The notes: a model not told the origin generated them from the sequence alone. 64,000 nucleotides of DNA from Xanthostigma xanthostigma (GCA_963575645.1 OY754466.1:46346001-46410000), one strand, 5' to 3'; shown: positions 19,636 to 30,835, numbered from the stretch's first letter. Translations and numbers: made by a program.

Positions 19636-22114
19636 AAAGGGTATAGCCGGATAGATATGGCGACTGGCGAGTTGGCCCCCAAATGGCAAGCTATATCGAA
19701 ACTTATGTTTTAATATCTACTTGATGTACAAACTCTTTTTATATATGTGTTACCCCCGCACTCCCCTTTGACCTTGAGATATAGAGCAAAAACCAGCCTA
19801 CCTACGGCTATCGTTCAAAGAGTCATATCTCGAAAACTAATTGAGCTAAAGAGGTAAAACCAACGCGAGCTTTTAGGTAACCTTTAAGAGCACATTTTAT
19901 ATTTTTCTTGGATTTTTGCGAATAATTACACACAATATTAAAACATAAATAAAAATATAATTTTCATTTTTTCAGTGTTCTCTGTGACTTACAATCACTG
20001 AAATAATATACAGGGTGAGTCAGACCACCCGTATCAGTCGTTTTTTTCGAAAACAGTTAGTCGTAGAGAGTTGTGTCAAAAATCTGTATTATAAAAGCCC
20101 TAATGAAGAATCGAATTGTGATATTTTTCCCCCCCGGAAAGGTCGGCTTCCCTGTTAGTTTGCTCCGGAATGTTCAGAACTCCGGAATGTTAAAATTTTT
20201 AAATGACACGATAGGTCGAAAGTGGAATTGTTGAAAAGATCTTTAAAAAATAAGCAAGTTTTGTAGGACATTTTTTTTTGTTACTGCCACCCCTGTTAAG
20301 TAATATTCGTTTGAAATTATTAAATTAACATGTAAGAATAGCAAACTTAATTTTAAAAGTTGGCATTTAAAATCTAGTTACCTAATTAAACAATGTCACA
20401 AATGTTCAAACTATCTTCAATTTACTTCTAAACACTGCAGAGCTCTTCTAGATATGTTATGAGTACCTGGAAGTATTTTCCGACAAAAAAAAACAATTGC
20501 AATTATTGAAAACTTATTGTGACATTGTTTAATTAGGTAACTAGATATTAAATGCCGACTTTTTTGTTATTCTGACATGTTAATTTAATAATTTCAAACG
20601 AATATTACTTAACAGGGGTGGCAGTAACAAAAAAAAATGTCCTACAAAACTTGCTTATTTTTTAAAGATCTTTTCAACAATTCCACTTTCGACCTATCGT
20701 GCCATTTAACATTCCGGAGTTCTGAACATTCCGGAGCAAACTAACAGGGAAGCCGACCTTTCCGGGGGGGGAAAAATATCACCATTCGATTCTTCATTAG
20801 GGCTTTTATAACACAGATTTTTGAGACAACTCTCTACGACTAACCGTTTTCGAAAAAAACGACTGATACGGGTGGTCTGACTCACCCTGTATGTTGTGGC
20901 ACTTGATATGCACTACTACTCATACAAATTGCGTTAGAAAAAAATTGGTGCAACACTTTGAAAAAAAAAAATTTGACGCGCATCACATCATATAAGGATA
21001 CAAACTTGACATAGTACACACATATATAAATATTTTATAAATTAAAATAATTGTTAGAACGAATTGAATGAAAATATAAACAATTGTCAGGAAAATATTG
21101 GTTTCATACGGCGCGGTGCCGGGAATTATACGAGCGACAGCGAGTTCGAACTTAACGTTAAGACTTTATTTATTTACGCCACCATGGCATCATTTTCTGT
21201 CGGAAGTAGCTATTATTTATTATTTGTATAGCTATTATTTATTATTTGTAGCTATTATTTTATTTTGTTATCTATAATAATGTCAGATAATATGTGTAAA
21301 AAAATAAGGTTCTTCGTAAGATTACGGGTTATAAAAAAGTTATCAAAACTGACAAAGACGCTAATTAGTTTAATTAATTTAATGAAATTATGACTTGGTG
21401 ATGTAAACACATAAACAGTCTTAACTCTTAAGCACGTAAAACGCACGAAATAACAAGCAGGGCAATAACAAGTACGAACTCGCTGTCGCTCGTATAATTC
21501 CCGGCACCGCGCCGTATGAAACCAATATTTTCCTGACAATTGTTTATATTTTCATTCAATCCGTTCTAACAATAATTTTAATTTATAAAATATTTATATA
21601 TGTGTGTACTATGTCAAGTTTGTATCCTTATATGATGTGATGCGCGTCAAAAAATTTTTTTTTCAAAGTGTTCAGTGTTGCACCAACTTTCTTCTAACGC
21701 AATTTGTATGAGTAGTAGTGCATATCAAGTGCCACAACATATATTATTTCAGTGATTGTAAGTCACAGAGAACACTGAAAAAATGAAAATTATATTTTTA
21801 TTTATGTTTTAATATTGTGTGTAATTATTCGCAAAAATCCAAGAAAAATATAAAATGTGCTCTTAAAGGTTACCTAAAAGCTCGCGTTGGTTTTACCTCT
21901 TTAGCTCAATTAGTTTTCGAGATATGACTCTTTGAACGATAGCCGTAGGTAGGCTGGTTTTTGCTCTATATCTCAAGGTCAAAGGGGAGTGCGGGGGTAA
22001 CACATATATAAAAAGAGTTTGTACATCAAGTAGATATTAAAACATAAGTTTCGATATAGCTTGCCATTTGGGGGCCAACTCGCCAGTCGCCATATCTATC
22101 CGGCTATACCCTTT
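19636..22114. mobile_element. 2.5-kb palindrome (long-arm fold-back element) with a nested insertion
   Basis: The ends are AAAGGGTATAGCCGGATAG and its exact complement. The left arm runs to about 21140 and the right arm from about 21485. Paired words include GGCGACTGGCGAGTTGGCC, GTTACCCCCGCACTCCCC, AACCAACGCGAGCTTTTAGG and CCGGGAATTATACGAGCG. The unpaired loop is about 345 bases. The left arm carries an extra 879-bp element that the right arm lacks. Arm matching is very high, with small differences such as an extra CAGTGTT in the right arm. No protein is recognised and the target duplication is unclear. Confidence 0.85.
20011..20889. mobile_element. 879-bp fold-back element (CAGGGTGAGTC family), copy 2
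   Basis: It has the same ends and inverted halves as 12269-13131. It lies in the left arm of the large palindrome between TA and TA. The right arm holds the uninterrupted sequence with one TA (complement of AATAATATATGTTGTGG near 21740), so target, duplication and insert limits are read directly. Confidence 0.9.
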
Positions 22115-22646
22115 GGACGTATATAAAATAACTGTCGTAATTGTTTAATTTTTTTATATTTACTAAGAAATACTGTCGAGCTTTACATGGAATTTTGAAA
22201 AACAACTTTTTTATAATATGAACTACACGTTTGATAGCGAACTATAGCAAATATCTTGTGACTGAAGGGTTAAAAATATATATAGATTTTGAATTCTGTA
22301 GCAAGTTCACTATTTTATATAGAAGGTGTTTTTTGTTAACAAAAGTTGTTACGTGTAATTCACATGCCTCTCAGAATGTAGAAAACATGACACGTGCTGT
22401 CATAAAAAGTAAAGCATAGAGTAACAGTGATGTCTAGCTGCTGCTCATGTCTTACTCAAGAAGTTTTACAAAAAAAAAAAAAAAAAACTTCTGTGACTGA
22501 CACAAAAGCTCTTATGCCGCACAAAAGAAAAGCTATTTTATGACCATAAGCTCATTGACGTCAAGTGTCATATTTGAGGTGGTTATTTTCAGAATAGATT
22601 GGAATCTTCACTGGATAGATTCTGGTCGCGGGCCGTATTGAAATGG
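22115..22646. other. Sequence without recognised features; poly-A run
   Basis: An A18-19 run lies near 22470. Nothing else is assigned. Confidence 0.4.
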
Positions 22647-22654
22647 CTTGAGGG

Positions 22655-24201
22655 TAGGGTTGCCATCTGTAAAGTCAATAAACTAGGACAAGAAAATCAA
22701 AAAACCCGGACATAATAATGCTAAAAAAAAATTGGTTGTCTGTAAAGTCGGTTTACGGACGATAGTTTTACGTGATAACGTATTCCGTAATACATAACCT
22801 AAATTTATATAATAATTATAATAATTCGAATCTATGATATTGCATCTTTCGCTTCAAATTTAGGTAAATTTTATTTATTAAATTACTCACCACCTATAAA
22901 AATAATTTTTTTTATTAACTTTGTTTCTTTCGTATTTATTTAAGTCTCAAAGATTAGCTGTCATAATATTTTGAAAACAATTGTTTGACTGTTTATATAA
23001 AATTCCAAAACCTACTTACAATATTTAAGTATTTTCATACGTCAAAAAATTGATTTTTATAATGATAAAATTTGAAAGAAAACGATTTTTTCGAGAGATG
23101 AGACCTAGCTAAAACGATTTTTTGCCTCCCAAAATCCCTTTTCAGTAAATTTCATCCAAATCGTTAGGGCCGTTTTCGAGAAAAGCACGCACAGGGTCAG
23201 GCGGAACGTTACGACCGCTACGACCGTTACGTTAGGAACGTTACACTTTTTCGTGCATGCAGCCGGTGTTTTATCAATTTATAAGATTGGTGATTCATCA
23301 ATTTATAAGACGTTATCACGTCAAAAAAAAAATTTAGTTGCTACATCACAAATTGTACTACAGAATTAGTACTGATGAATTTTTGACAATATTTGGTGCA
23401 ACTTAAGGTATAAACTTCTGTTTCATTATATTTATTTTCTCTTTGGTAATAACATTAAATAACCTGATAAAAATTTAAAAAAACCAAACAATAACTCTAC
23501 TTTCTTTTTTCCAATAAGCAAAAATATTTATTTTCGAATTGAAGAAACTAAATTCTACTATCATCTTTTTATAAAAAACTATTATTAATCTAGTTATTTT
23601 AAAATCCGGACTGTAAACAAAACCCCACTCGGACGCTCCCCAAACGCTCTTAAAAAGAGGACAAATCCGGGGAAATCTGGACTGACGGCAACTAGGGTTT
23701 GCAGTAGCGGTATTGAAATCGAATTTGTATTTCCCGGTACTGAAGGAGATCGAGTACCGAGAAATTCTATACTTTCGGTACTAGAGAAAAAATGTGTTAA
23801 ATGCTCTCTGTACGTGAAATAAAATGTTGGAAATAGTCTTGAAGAAGTTTAATCATAATACAAATCATTGATTAATCTTTGAGAATCAACAAATTAAGTA
23901 TTAAGTACTATCTTAACTTTAATAAAAAATAATCATTCTTGTCATGAAAAAGGAATCTTAAATTCAAATTTAATAAATTGTACCTATTCAGACTGGTTTT
24001 GAAAAATTCACCGGAGACGATTACAGCATTTACAGCTTGAAAAACTAGTTAAAACAAATAAATTAATATATTTTTTTGTAGTACCGGATTTCCCGGGAAA
24101 TGGGTTTCATTTCCCGGTACTGAAGGCGATGAAATTTTCTGGGAATTCCCGGGAAATTTAATACCGGTAATTCCCGGGAGCAGTCCCTTATGGCAACCCT
24201 A
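22655..24201. mobile_element. hAT composite with 8-bp target duplication
   Basis: The left end TAGGGTTGCCATCTG and right end ATGGCAACCCTA are inverted, and both flanks carry CTTGAGGG (22647-22654 and 24202-24209), the 8-bp duplication typical of hAT. An internal junction near 23693 (GACGGCAACTAGGGTTTGC) looks like a second pair of such ends, so two related elements seem to be joined or nested. The right part is rich in TTCCCGG and GGTACTGAAGG words. The left part contains a copy of the CACGCACAGGGTCAGG repeat. No transposase was recognised. Confidence 0.7.
22729..23333 (+). repeat. Dispersed repeat R (GTTTACGGACGATAG), copy 1
   Basis: It starts TTGGTTGTCTGTAAAGTCGG, then TTTACGTGATAACG, and ends with CACGCACAGGGTCAGGCGG, CGTGCATGCAGCCGGTG and GACGTTATCACGTCAA. 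The ACGTGATAACG word near the start is the complement of CGTTATCACGT at the end. Copies at 31621 and 31971 share both ends but differ in the middle. Confidence 0.7.
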
Positions 24202-24540
24202 CTTGAGGGTCTGATGCGGCCGGCGGGCCGTATCTTTGACATCACTGATTTAAAGAAAATATTTTGTCCGGGCTTTGTCCGGCTTTTTAATTAGTCCGGA
24301 TTTTTTACACAGATAGAAAAATAAAAAAAAATATTTTTTCATTTAATTACTTTAAAATAAAATTCACGTATCAAATCAGTCTTCAATCTTTATTTAAATA
24401 TACATTATACATGGAAGTTGATTGTGTGAAGGTCTAATTCGCTTGCTGTAGGTTTATTTAGAAAATAATAACCGTCCCTTTGGAACGACCGAAGCAGACC
24501 AACGGTTCGAACGTCTAAAACCTGCATTATGCGTGGAATT
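24202..24540. other. Decayed hAT-like sequence with TCCGG words
   Basis: The words TTTGTCCGGGCTTTGTCCGG and TTAGTCCGGA near 24260-24300 repeat those of the hAT ends on either side. No intact element can be drawn. Confidence 0.35.
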
Positions 24541-24634
24541 AATTATTTCATTTTGTAACTAAAATATCCGGACTTTTTTTTAAATGTCCGGCTTTTTGTC
24601 GGACATTTAAAATTTTGAGATGGTAACCCTAGTT
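24541..24634 (-). mobile_element. hAT-like terminal fragment
   Basis: The minus strand starts TAGGGTTACCATCTC and continues with AATGTCCGACAAAAAGCCGG. This resembles the TAGGGTTGCCATC end at 22655. No partner end or duplication was found. Confidence 0.4.
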
Positions 24635-25224
24635 GGATTGCAGTTAAAAAACTTTCTAAATGAACGCCGCGTCCCCAAAGGTAGTTGAAGTTGAGTTGAT
24701 GAAAGAAAAAGTAGACTATAAATGCAATATTGCGCTGTCTCAAGATCCGACTGCTGTTTGTAATGTAGGTACCTTTATAGTGGAGCGTAGACTGTAATTA
24801 GCGTATGCCTCCTTCTTCAGACGTCACCTAGACAGACAATAAACAAGTCCACTATTTACACCCAACTATAAATAACAGCGTCGACTCATTTGTGGGAGTG
24901 TACAGGAAAGTGTGTACACGACCGAACACTTCGGCGGTGAACTAATGGAAAGCTCGAGCCTCTTAAATATTATATAGCGTCAGGGTTGCCAACTCCTAAA
25001 AATCTAAAACACAGGCTGAAATAACCCTAAACATCCCCTAAAAAAATAATAGCTTTACTTCGAAATTTTATTATTTACGTGAATTTGACTCTATTCGATA
25101 AATAGAATAACTGTGATCCATTGAAGTTAATGATAGAGTTTTGGAAAGAATTCCGTGGCATAAGGATCGAAAATGAAGCAATACTGAAAATGTGACAGCA
25201 TTTGAAAACTCTGAAGATGATACA
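24635..25224. other. Sequence without recognised features
   Basis: A solitary GGGTTGCCAACTCC word near 24963 recalls hAT ends. Nothing else is assigned. Confidence 0.35.
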
Positions 25225-25850
25225 AAACGTATTGCTAAAAGACTAACAACTAGCATCTTTGTTCTTCGAAATCTCTCAAAAATTGTTTCTCGTGAAGTTC
25301 TAATATTGGTATTTCATGCACTTATCCAATCAGTGATATCATAATATGCTATTTTGATTTGGGGTCATTCACCACATGCAAATAGAGTATTTGGTCTACA
25401 AAGGAAAGCGCTGCGAATAATTAATTCATTACCTTATAGACAGGACTGTAAAGAGTATTATGCAATCTCTAAAATTTTGACAGTGCCGTCCATTTACATC
25501 CTGCACTGCCTTATGTACGTTACACCTAAATGAATTTAATAATAACAGTAATCTGCATTCATATAATACCAGGTCCAATATGGACATCCATATTAATTTT
25601 TATCGTATCAATAAAATAAAAACTGGCAAAAACTATTATGGCCCTAAATTATTTAACTTCCTTCCACAGTCTGTTAGAGATTTGCCGGAACACCAATTCA
25701 AAAAACAAATAAAAACTCTTCTTATTAAGAATAGCTTTTATTCAATTGAAGAGTTTTTTAATATTAAACTTTAAATTTTGTAACTGTACGACTTGTGTAA
25801 ACTTAAGTTTTAACACCAATAAACTATCTTATCTTATCTTATCGAAACGT
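25225..25850 (+). mobile_element. Jockey-like LINE 3' end with (CTTAT)n tail
   Basis: The frame gives RNLSKIVSREVL, then after a stop YAILIWGHSPHANRVFGLQR and TVPSIYILHCLMYV. After a frameshift it gives NFLPQSVRDLPEHQFKKQIK and a terminal FYSIEEFF before the stop. The UTR ends with CCAATAAACTATCTTATCTT, a four-unit tail. It is homologous in layout to the LINE at 1290-1845 but clearly another lineage. 5'-truncated and dead. Confidence 0.78.
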
Positions 25851-25921
25851 TAGTATTAAATGCAAGTTTTATAATAATTTATAATTTTCATAAATTATTA
25901 TACCTATCGTATTACGACAGA

Positions 25922-26112
25922 CCACGCTCGGTCTCCTTATATAGAAGAATAGTGAATACCGTCATCAAAGCGGCAAACTTTGTTGAAGATAAGTTAACAA
26001 TAAAAACGATTGTTCTACAATTTCAATAATCGAAATTCATTGTTAACTCATCTTCAACAAAGTTTGTCGCTTTGACGGCGATATTCTGCTATTGAAGGAG
26101 ACCGAGCGCCAC
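25922..26112. mobile_element. 191-bp fold-back MITE
   Basis: The left arm (CCACGCTCGGTCTCCTT, GCGGCAAACTTTGTTGAAGA, GTTAACAAT) is mirrored by the right arm with a few mismatches. The loop is near 26010. No target duplication was resolved. Confidence 0.75.
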
Positions 26113-26204
26113 ATGTTCTAGAATCTAGGTTATTAGAACTAGTCTACTTAGGTAAACAGATATTTAACAATGAGTCGGTTTTATAATTCATCTAATGTCT
26201 GATA

Positions 26205-27022
26205 TAGACGTGTGTCGATCGATCATTTCTTGCGACCCGGGTCGATCGCGACCCACAGGTTAAGTGATCGTATCACAATGTTTCGATCGTTTGATCGATC
26301 AGCTTGTACCTATTAGACGTGTGTCGATCGAACATTTCCTGCGACCTAGGTCGATCGCAACCTACAGGTTAGGGGATAGTATCACAATGATTCGATCGTT
26401 CGATCGGCTGTCTGAGTACCTATTTCATTTCTATTTCATTACCTATTTCATTTCTATACGAGTTACCATTGACCTGTTGATGTAATTTTCTGCGCTAGCT
26501 TGTTTGTACGAAAGAAAAACTTACCATTGAACAGAACAATGAGGCTTTTATTTAACTCGACTCAAATTACTTATATAAAATAGATAATGAGATACGATAA
26601 ATTAACACCAAGTAGGTATTTTAAGATTAAATTAATGTTTATATCTATTTTATGACACTATAGGTTATGATTAAGAAATAAAACTTGAGAATTTTTTTCG
26701 GGTTTTAAAGAACTTCTTTTTGCACTTATTGTCATTCCAGCTTTGGAAAAAAATCGTTCGCATGGTACAGATGTAGCATTCATTCAAGTGATTGTTGTAT
26801 GTTATTATGACTCACGAGTCACGACTCTACCATAGAAATTCATCATTCAATCACTCGGTCACGCTCTGTCATCTATTCCCTGTGGCTCTTTGGTAGCTAT
26901 TGAGCTGACGATCGACTCGAGACCGAACGATTGGATCTTGTGAGATTCAGTGATTCAATCACTCAGTCACGGGTGGTGATCGAATCAAAACGATTCGATC
27001 AATCGCGATCGACACACGTCTA
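26205..27022 (-). mobile_element. hAT transposon, 818 bp, perfect 8-bp duplication
   Basis: It begins TAGACGTGTGTCGATCG and ends with its complement. Both flanks carry GTCTGATA (26197-26204 and 27023-27030). The left subterminal region contains a direct duplication of about 105 bases (from GACGTGTGTCGATCGATC and again from GACGTGTGTCGATCGAAC) rich in GATCGATC words. A transposase C-terminus is on the minus strand. It is internally deleted, and the perfect duplication suggests a fairly recent insertion. Confidence 0.9.
26658..26790 (-). pseudogene. hAT transposase C-terminal dimerisation (hATC) remnant
   Basis: The minus strand reads NATSVPCERFFSKAG, then TISAKRSSLKPEK and VLFLNHNL before a stop. 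The pattern TSVPCER.FSKAG...S..R..L.P.....L.FL..N is the signature of the hATC domain. A stop codon lies a few codons upstream, so only this tail survives. Confidence 0.85.
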
Positions 27023-27030
27023 GTCTGATA

Positions 27031-27643
27031 TAGGGTAACCAGACGTCCCGGTTTTCCGGGACATGTCCCGTTTTCGCCCTCCTGTCCCGGTGTCCCGGAA
27101 TTTTACAAAATCTATGCAAATGTCCCAGTTTTTAATAAAATCCCAATGGAGCGATGAGCGCAACCGACTCTCAGTCAAAATGATTCGCGACCTTATGATG
27201 ATCACTTTCAATTTCAATGACATGAATTGTAAACAGTTTTACAAATATCTACTCGAGCCTGAACATTCGAAACTATTACAAAAAATCAGTGACTCGAAAA
27301 AATATTGTTAATCGACCCGACTGAAATTTGTGTCTCGAAGTATATTTTACACATGTATATATTCATGATTGATGTGTTATGAACAAAATATAAACATACT
27401 GACCACTATAATTAAGTCTCCTTTTTCACTATATTTCTATCCTCAAATTATTCAAAATCGTGTTCGTCTCATATTAAATTACACGATTTCGATAGATATC
27501 GATTGTGGATTGATACACACAGCACTTTTCAGATGTTTCATCAATTTTTGTCTGAAGAAGGGTTTTTTAAAGTTATTATTAGGGTCGGAGGATTTTTCGT
27601 TCTGACAGTTGCTCGGTACTGAGATAGAAGTTGACAACCCTGT
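27031..27643 (+). mobile_element. Second hAT fragment, directly adjacent
   Basis: It starts TAGGGTAACCAGACGTCCCG at the base after the neighbouring element's target duplication. The sequence CGGGACATGTCCCG follows. A possible complementary end is GTTGACAACCCTGTA near 27640, but the match is weak and no duplication was seen. It contains a transposase C-terminal piece. Confidence 0.5.
27105..27311 (+). pseudogene. hAT/ZBED-like transposase C-terminal remnant
   Basis: The peptide includes QWSDERNRLSVKMIRDLMMI, then FNFNDMNCKQFYKYLLEPE and KLLQKISDSKKY and a stop. WSD.RNRLSV......L...FN..C..FY..LL...LL is how I remember the extreme C-terminus of some BED-type hAT transposases. The upstream part runs into terminal-repeat sequence, so the element is deleted internally. 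Confidence 0.6.
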
Positions 27644-27674
27644 ATATAGCGTGTTTAAGAATTAAGGTCGCTGA

Positions 27675-27992
27675 AAATGGGGCTAGTTTTGCCGCTAGAT
27701 TTGGCTGCTAAGTTTAAAACGCGCTGTGGCGCTAAATTTCGTAATGGCTTCTATGTGTTCGCTTCACACGATGCGTGTTTAGAACATGGGTTTGGTGCAC
27801 GCGCAGTAACAGTTCGAATGTTAACAAAAGTGAACGTTTATTGTTTCTGAACAGAACACACACTACTACGTCATGTTTGTTTGTGGGCGTTTGCACATGT
27901 CGCCCACGTGACAAGGTACTGTTTCCCGATTGGTTCTTGCTCAAAACAAGCAGACAAAGCAGGAAAAATCACTCAGGTTCTAATTTAAAAAA
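27675..27992 (+). repeat. Fragment of the CAGGGCCGGC hAT family
   Basis: It is collinear with 56787-57600: shared words include GCCGCTAGATTT, ATGTGTTCGCTTCACACGAT, GTGAACGTTTATTGT and CTGAACAGAACACACACTA. Here the stretch from CCACGTGACAAGG into TACTGTTTCC is continuous, whereas at 57 kb it is split by a 504-bp element. Confidence 0.7.
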
Positions 27993-28009
27993 ATATTATA
28001 TAAATATAT

Positions 28010-28382
28010 AATTCTAAAAAGACGACTCCTATCGTTATTTTTTTTAATACTATACTATCGTTGAATCTACTTTGACAGATTGTTGCTTTTAAATGTGGTC
28101 GCGTTATTTTTTGTTGACCCTGTATTTTATGTGTTTAAAAAACATTTTTTTTCTGTATGCGGAAGCTTAAAATAAACTAGACATGCATCTATATAAAACT
28201 TCATGACTTCATCAACTACTTTATACAAAGTATGATATATCGTAAAATTATCGGAAGAAGGAAGAATTCAGGAGAGTTTATTTCACACAATTATGTGTTC
28301 AGTAATTAACAAACTTAAGTATATTATTTTTAAACAAGTATCGGTCGACATTGCGGCGTTTTGTAGTTTTTGATAAATTCAA
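28010..28382. other. Sequence without recognised features
   Basis: Nothing supported. Confidence 0.4.
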
Positions 28383-28862
28383 TCATATATATTAATACGC
28401 TAAGGTTAAAGATGTTTGCCTCCCTTTTTAGAAAAAAACCTCACAATTTCTCCACATATCATTTTACAGATAATTGCTTGCTCTACTAACATCGACAACT
28501 AAAAAATTTATTATTGCTTTTGTTTTTGTAAATTAATTTAAATACAGCAACGCTGAACAACGTCTGCCATCTAACGGCTTTAATTTTGAAACAGCGAGCA
28601 ACGCTGAACAACGTCACAGCAATGCTGCATGATGCCATCTGACGGCATAGCTACTTGCGCCTCTATATGACAATTTTAGTAAAATATTTCTTCGATCTCT
28701 CATATGAGCTTTATATTGTAATACAACAAAAAGAAGAACGTTATAAGCAGTGTGCAAAATTAGAAACGAATTGAATACCTGCAATCATATTTAAAAAATA
28801 ATTTTGTAAAGTGATAATTATTATACTTATTTATTGCGAATAGTTCGCACAGGTCACACTAG
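28383..28862 (+). mobile_element. Non-autonomous Helitron, second family, copy 1
   Basis: The 5' end is A|TCATATATATTAATACGC. The 3' end has the hairpin TGCGAATAGTTCGCA, then CAGGTCACACTAG|T. The interior contains repeated CAACGCTGAACAACGTC and GCCATCTGACGGC words. A reverse-strand copy is at 47547-48045. Non-coding. Confidence 0.8.
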
Positions 28863-28924
28863 TATTATAAAATAGTTTTATCTTTCGATTTAATTAACGA
28901 CTTTATTACATACGGGTATAACTC

Positions 28925-28972
28925 GGCGCCTCCTCCAAGCTTCGAGGATTACAGTTTGGAAACCACTGACTT
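28925..28972 (-). mobile_element. Solo hAT-like end
   Basis: The minus strand reads CAGTGGTTTCCAAACTGTAA, a hAT-type terminus as I recall it. No second end was identified. Confidence 0.35.
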
Positions 28973-29780
28973 AAAGGGATTGTCAAATGTCTTGACAAAT
29001 TTTATAGTTAATAGTCGAGAACTTTAATTCACATCGAACACAGATAAAAGACAGTGATTAATATTTAATACATCCCACATGAAGCTCGAAGAATCAAGCT
29101 TTCGGTATGTCTCGTGGGAAATTTTGATAAAAAGGCTGCTGTGCAGCTGGCTTTCTTTTATAACCTTTAACCACAGGCGTGAGTTACATGGCAGGCTATT
29201 TTTTCTGCACTGAAATAGACAGCTCTGAGTCCAAAGGCAGGGGGTGGAGAAACATGGTGATTTTTGCCAGGTCCGAATTTTTCTACTACTCGTTGTTTTC
29301 GCAATTTATTTTCTTTTTTATATTTTTGTACTCGACTGACAAAGTAATAATCCGGATTTTTTTTCCACGGCCTTGGACAAAGCTTTCAATAAAAATTTAG
29401 TCATTTTAGTACATTGTAAGAAATACATATCTTAATTTCATTACTGAAAATAGTCTTTGTTTTCAGTGTCCCCCTAAATTTAAAAAAATGAGCCAAACAC
29501 TGTTTTTTAAAAACTCCAGTCCTGTCTGGTCAGTTTTATTAAAATTTAGGGGTATATTTTAACATTTTTTGCATAGGGTTTACATAATTTGATGCAGGTG
29601 TTGGATTGGTGAAACAATGCAAGAGCTACGACAAGGAAATGAATAAAATTAAAGTTTGACAAAACTCAAAAAAAAAACATTCTTTTTAGTTTACATTGCT
29701 ATAAAATTGTGTTTTTTAAGTGTCTTAAACTCAAATTTTTAATTATACTCCTAACAAGTAGCACACTCAAATGACCATTT
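28973..29780. other. AT-rich sequence without recognised features
   Basis: The words CAGTCCTGTCTGGTCAG and ATTAAAATTTAGG near 29520 weakly resemble CCGGTCCTGTCGGGCCG near 52590. Nothing firm. Confidence 0.35.
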
Positions 29781-29781
29781 T

Positions 29782-29817
<36 letters not shown>

Positions 29818-30247
29818 CCGGCTTTATTTCATAGAGACACATAAAATAATGTGTATGAAACATGTCAAAAATTACAACAGAAATACATTAAGTAGAACAA
29901 TACATTTAAAATCTTTGATTAACGTCGGAATAGAACTCTTCAAATAAATAAATAAATAAATAAATGGTCGACAATTTTATTTATTTGAATACATTTAAAA
30001 TATCTTAAAACATTTAAAAATCTTTAATAAAATCATTCACTCTATACGGAGCCTTGTCAATGAGAACTTTATTAAGTTCTTTTTTAAATTTTGGTGTCGG
30101 TAGTTCTCTTATATTTTTTGGGATATTATTATATATTTTTGTTATCATGCTATATACACTTTTATTTATGAATGTTTTTTTTTTTTTTTGAAAATGGTTG
30201 TTGAGTATGTCGATACTGTCTTGTATTGTAGATGTGCGTATTTTCAA
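29781..30247 (-). mobile_element. Jockey-like LINE 3' end(s) with (ATT)n and (ATTT)n tails
   Basis: The minus-strand frame ends with YNNIPKNIRELPTPKFKKEL, then VNDFIKDF and a stop at 30014, the usual C-terminus of these LINEs. Further downstream on that strand, past an (ATTT)n run at 29941-29963, a second short frame reads YLFEEFYSDVNQRF before a stop, a UTR and an ATT array. The same YLFEEFYSDVNQ end recurs near 62.7 kb. Confidence 0.65.
29782..29816. repeat. (AAT)n microsatellite
   Basis: About eleven units, the tail of the minus-strand LINE. Confidence 0.85.
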
Positions 30248-30835
30248 TAAAAACGAACAATTCCGGATGGGCCTTAACTAGTATATAAATTATTTATAAA
30301 ATATTTGTATAAATTATTGTGTTGTCATGGGTTTTTAATACGTGTGCAAAATTTCAAATTATTCAGATATTTGGAAGTGGGTGAAAATTAATTTGAAAGA
30401 TTTATTTACATACATACATATAGTGAAGTTAACAAAAGAGTATTTAGAATAATTGGAAGACGATACAGAACTAAAAATCACTAAAAATCTACGGCGCACA
30501 CCTAAACTGCGCCTATCATATATTTTTTTTGGGTTGTAAATAGTGACTGACGTTTTGCTTTAATATTAAATTTTTTTCTTACTCTTCTATTATTATCTAT
30601 TTTCTCGGTTCATGCAGTTCTTCTTCATATTCTTTGTGCAATCGGTTTCTCTTAGTTGAATACACTTCTTCTTTTTATCATGATAAATTGACCGTCTGGC
30701 AACGTTTGTCCGTTTGTTATTGAAAAAAATAATGTGTCAGCCGTCGGAAAATATTATAAAGTGAGAAAATATATAATTTATTTATACCACATGTACATTA
30801 AAACCGTACTTCAGGGAGACTGGATTAATAGAAAC
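30248..30835. other. AT-rich sequence without recognised features
   Basis: Nothing supported. Confidence 0.4.

Noticed and set aside
21255-21539. 94-codon open frame in the loop and arm of the large palindrome
   Set aside because: No homology recognised; the part in the arm is constrained by the palindrome, not by coding.
29068-29125. miRNA-like hairpin around TCCCACATGAAG and GTCTCGTGGGA
   Set aside because: Only the outer six base pairs are convincing; the stem is too poor for a precursor.
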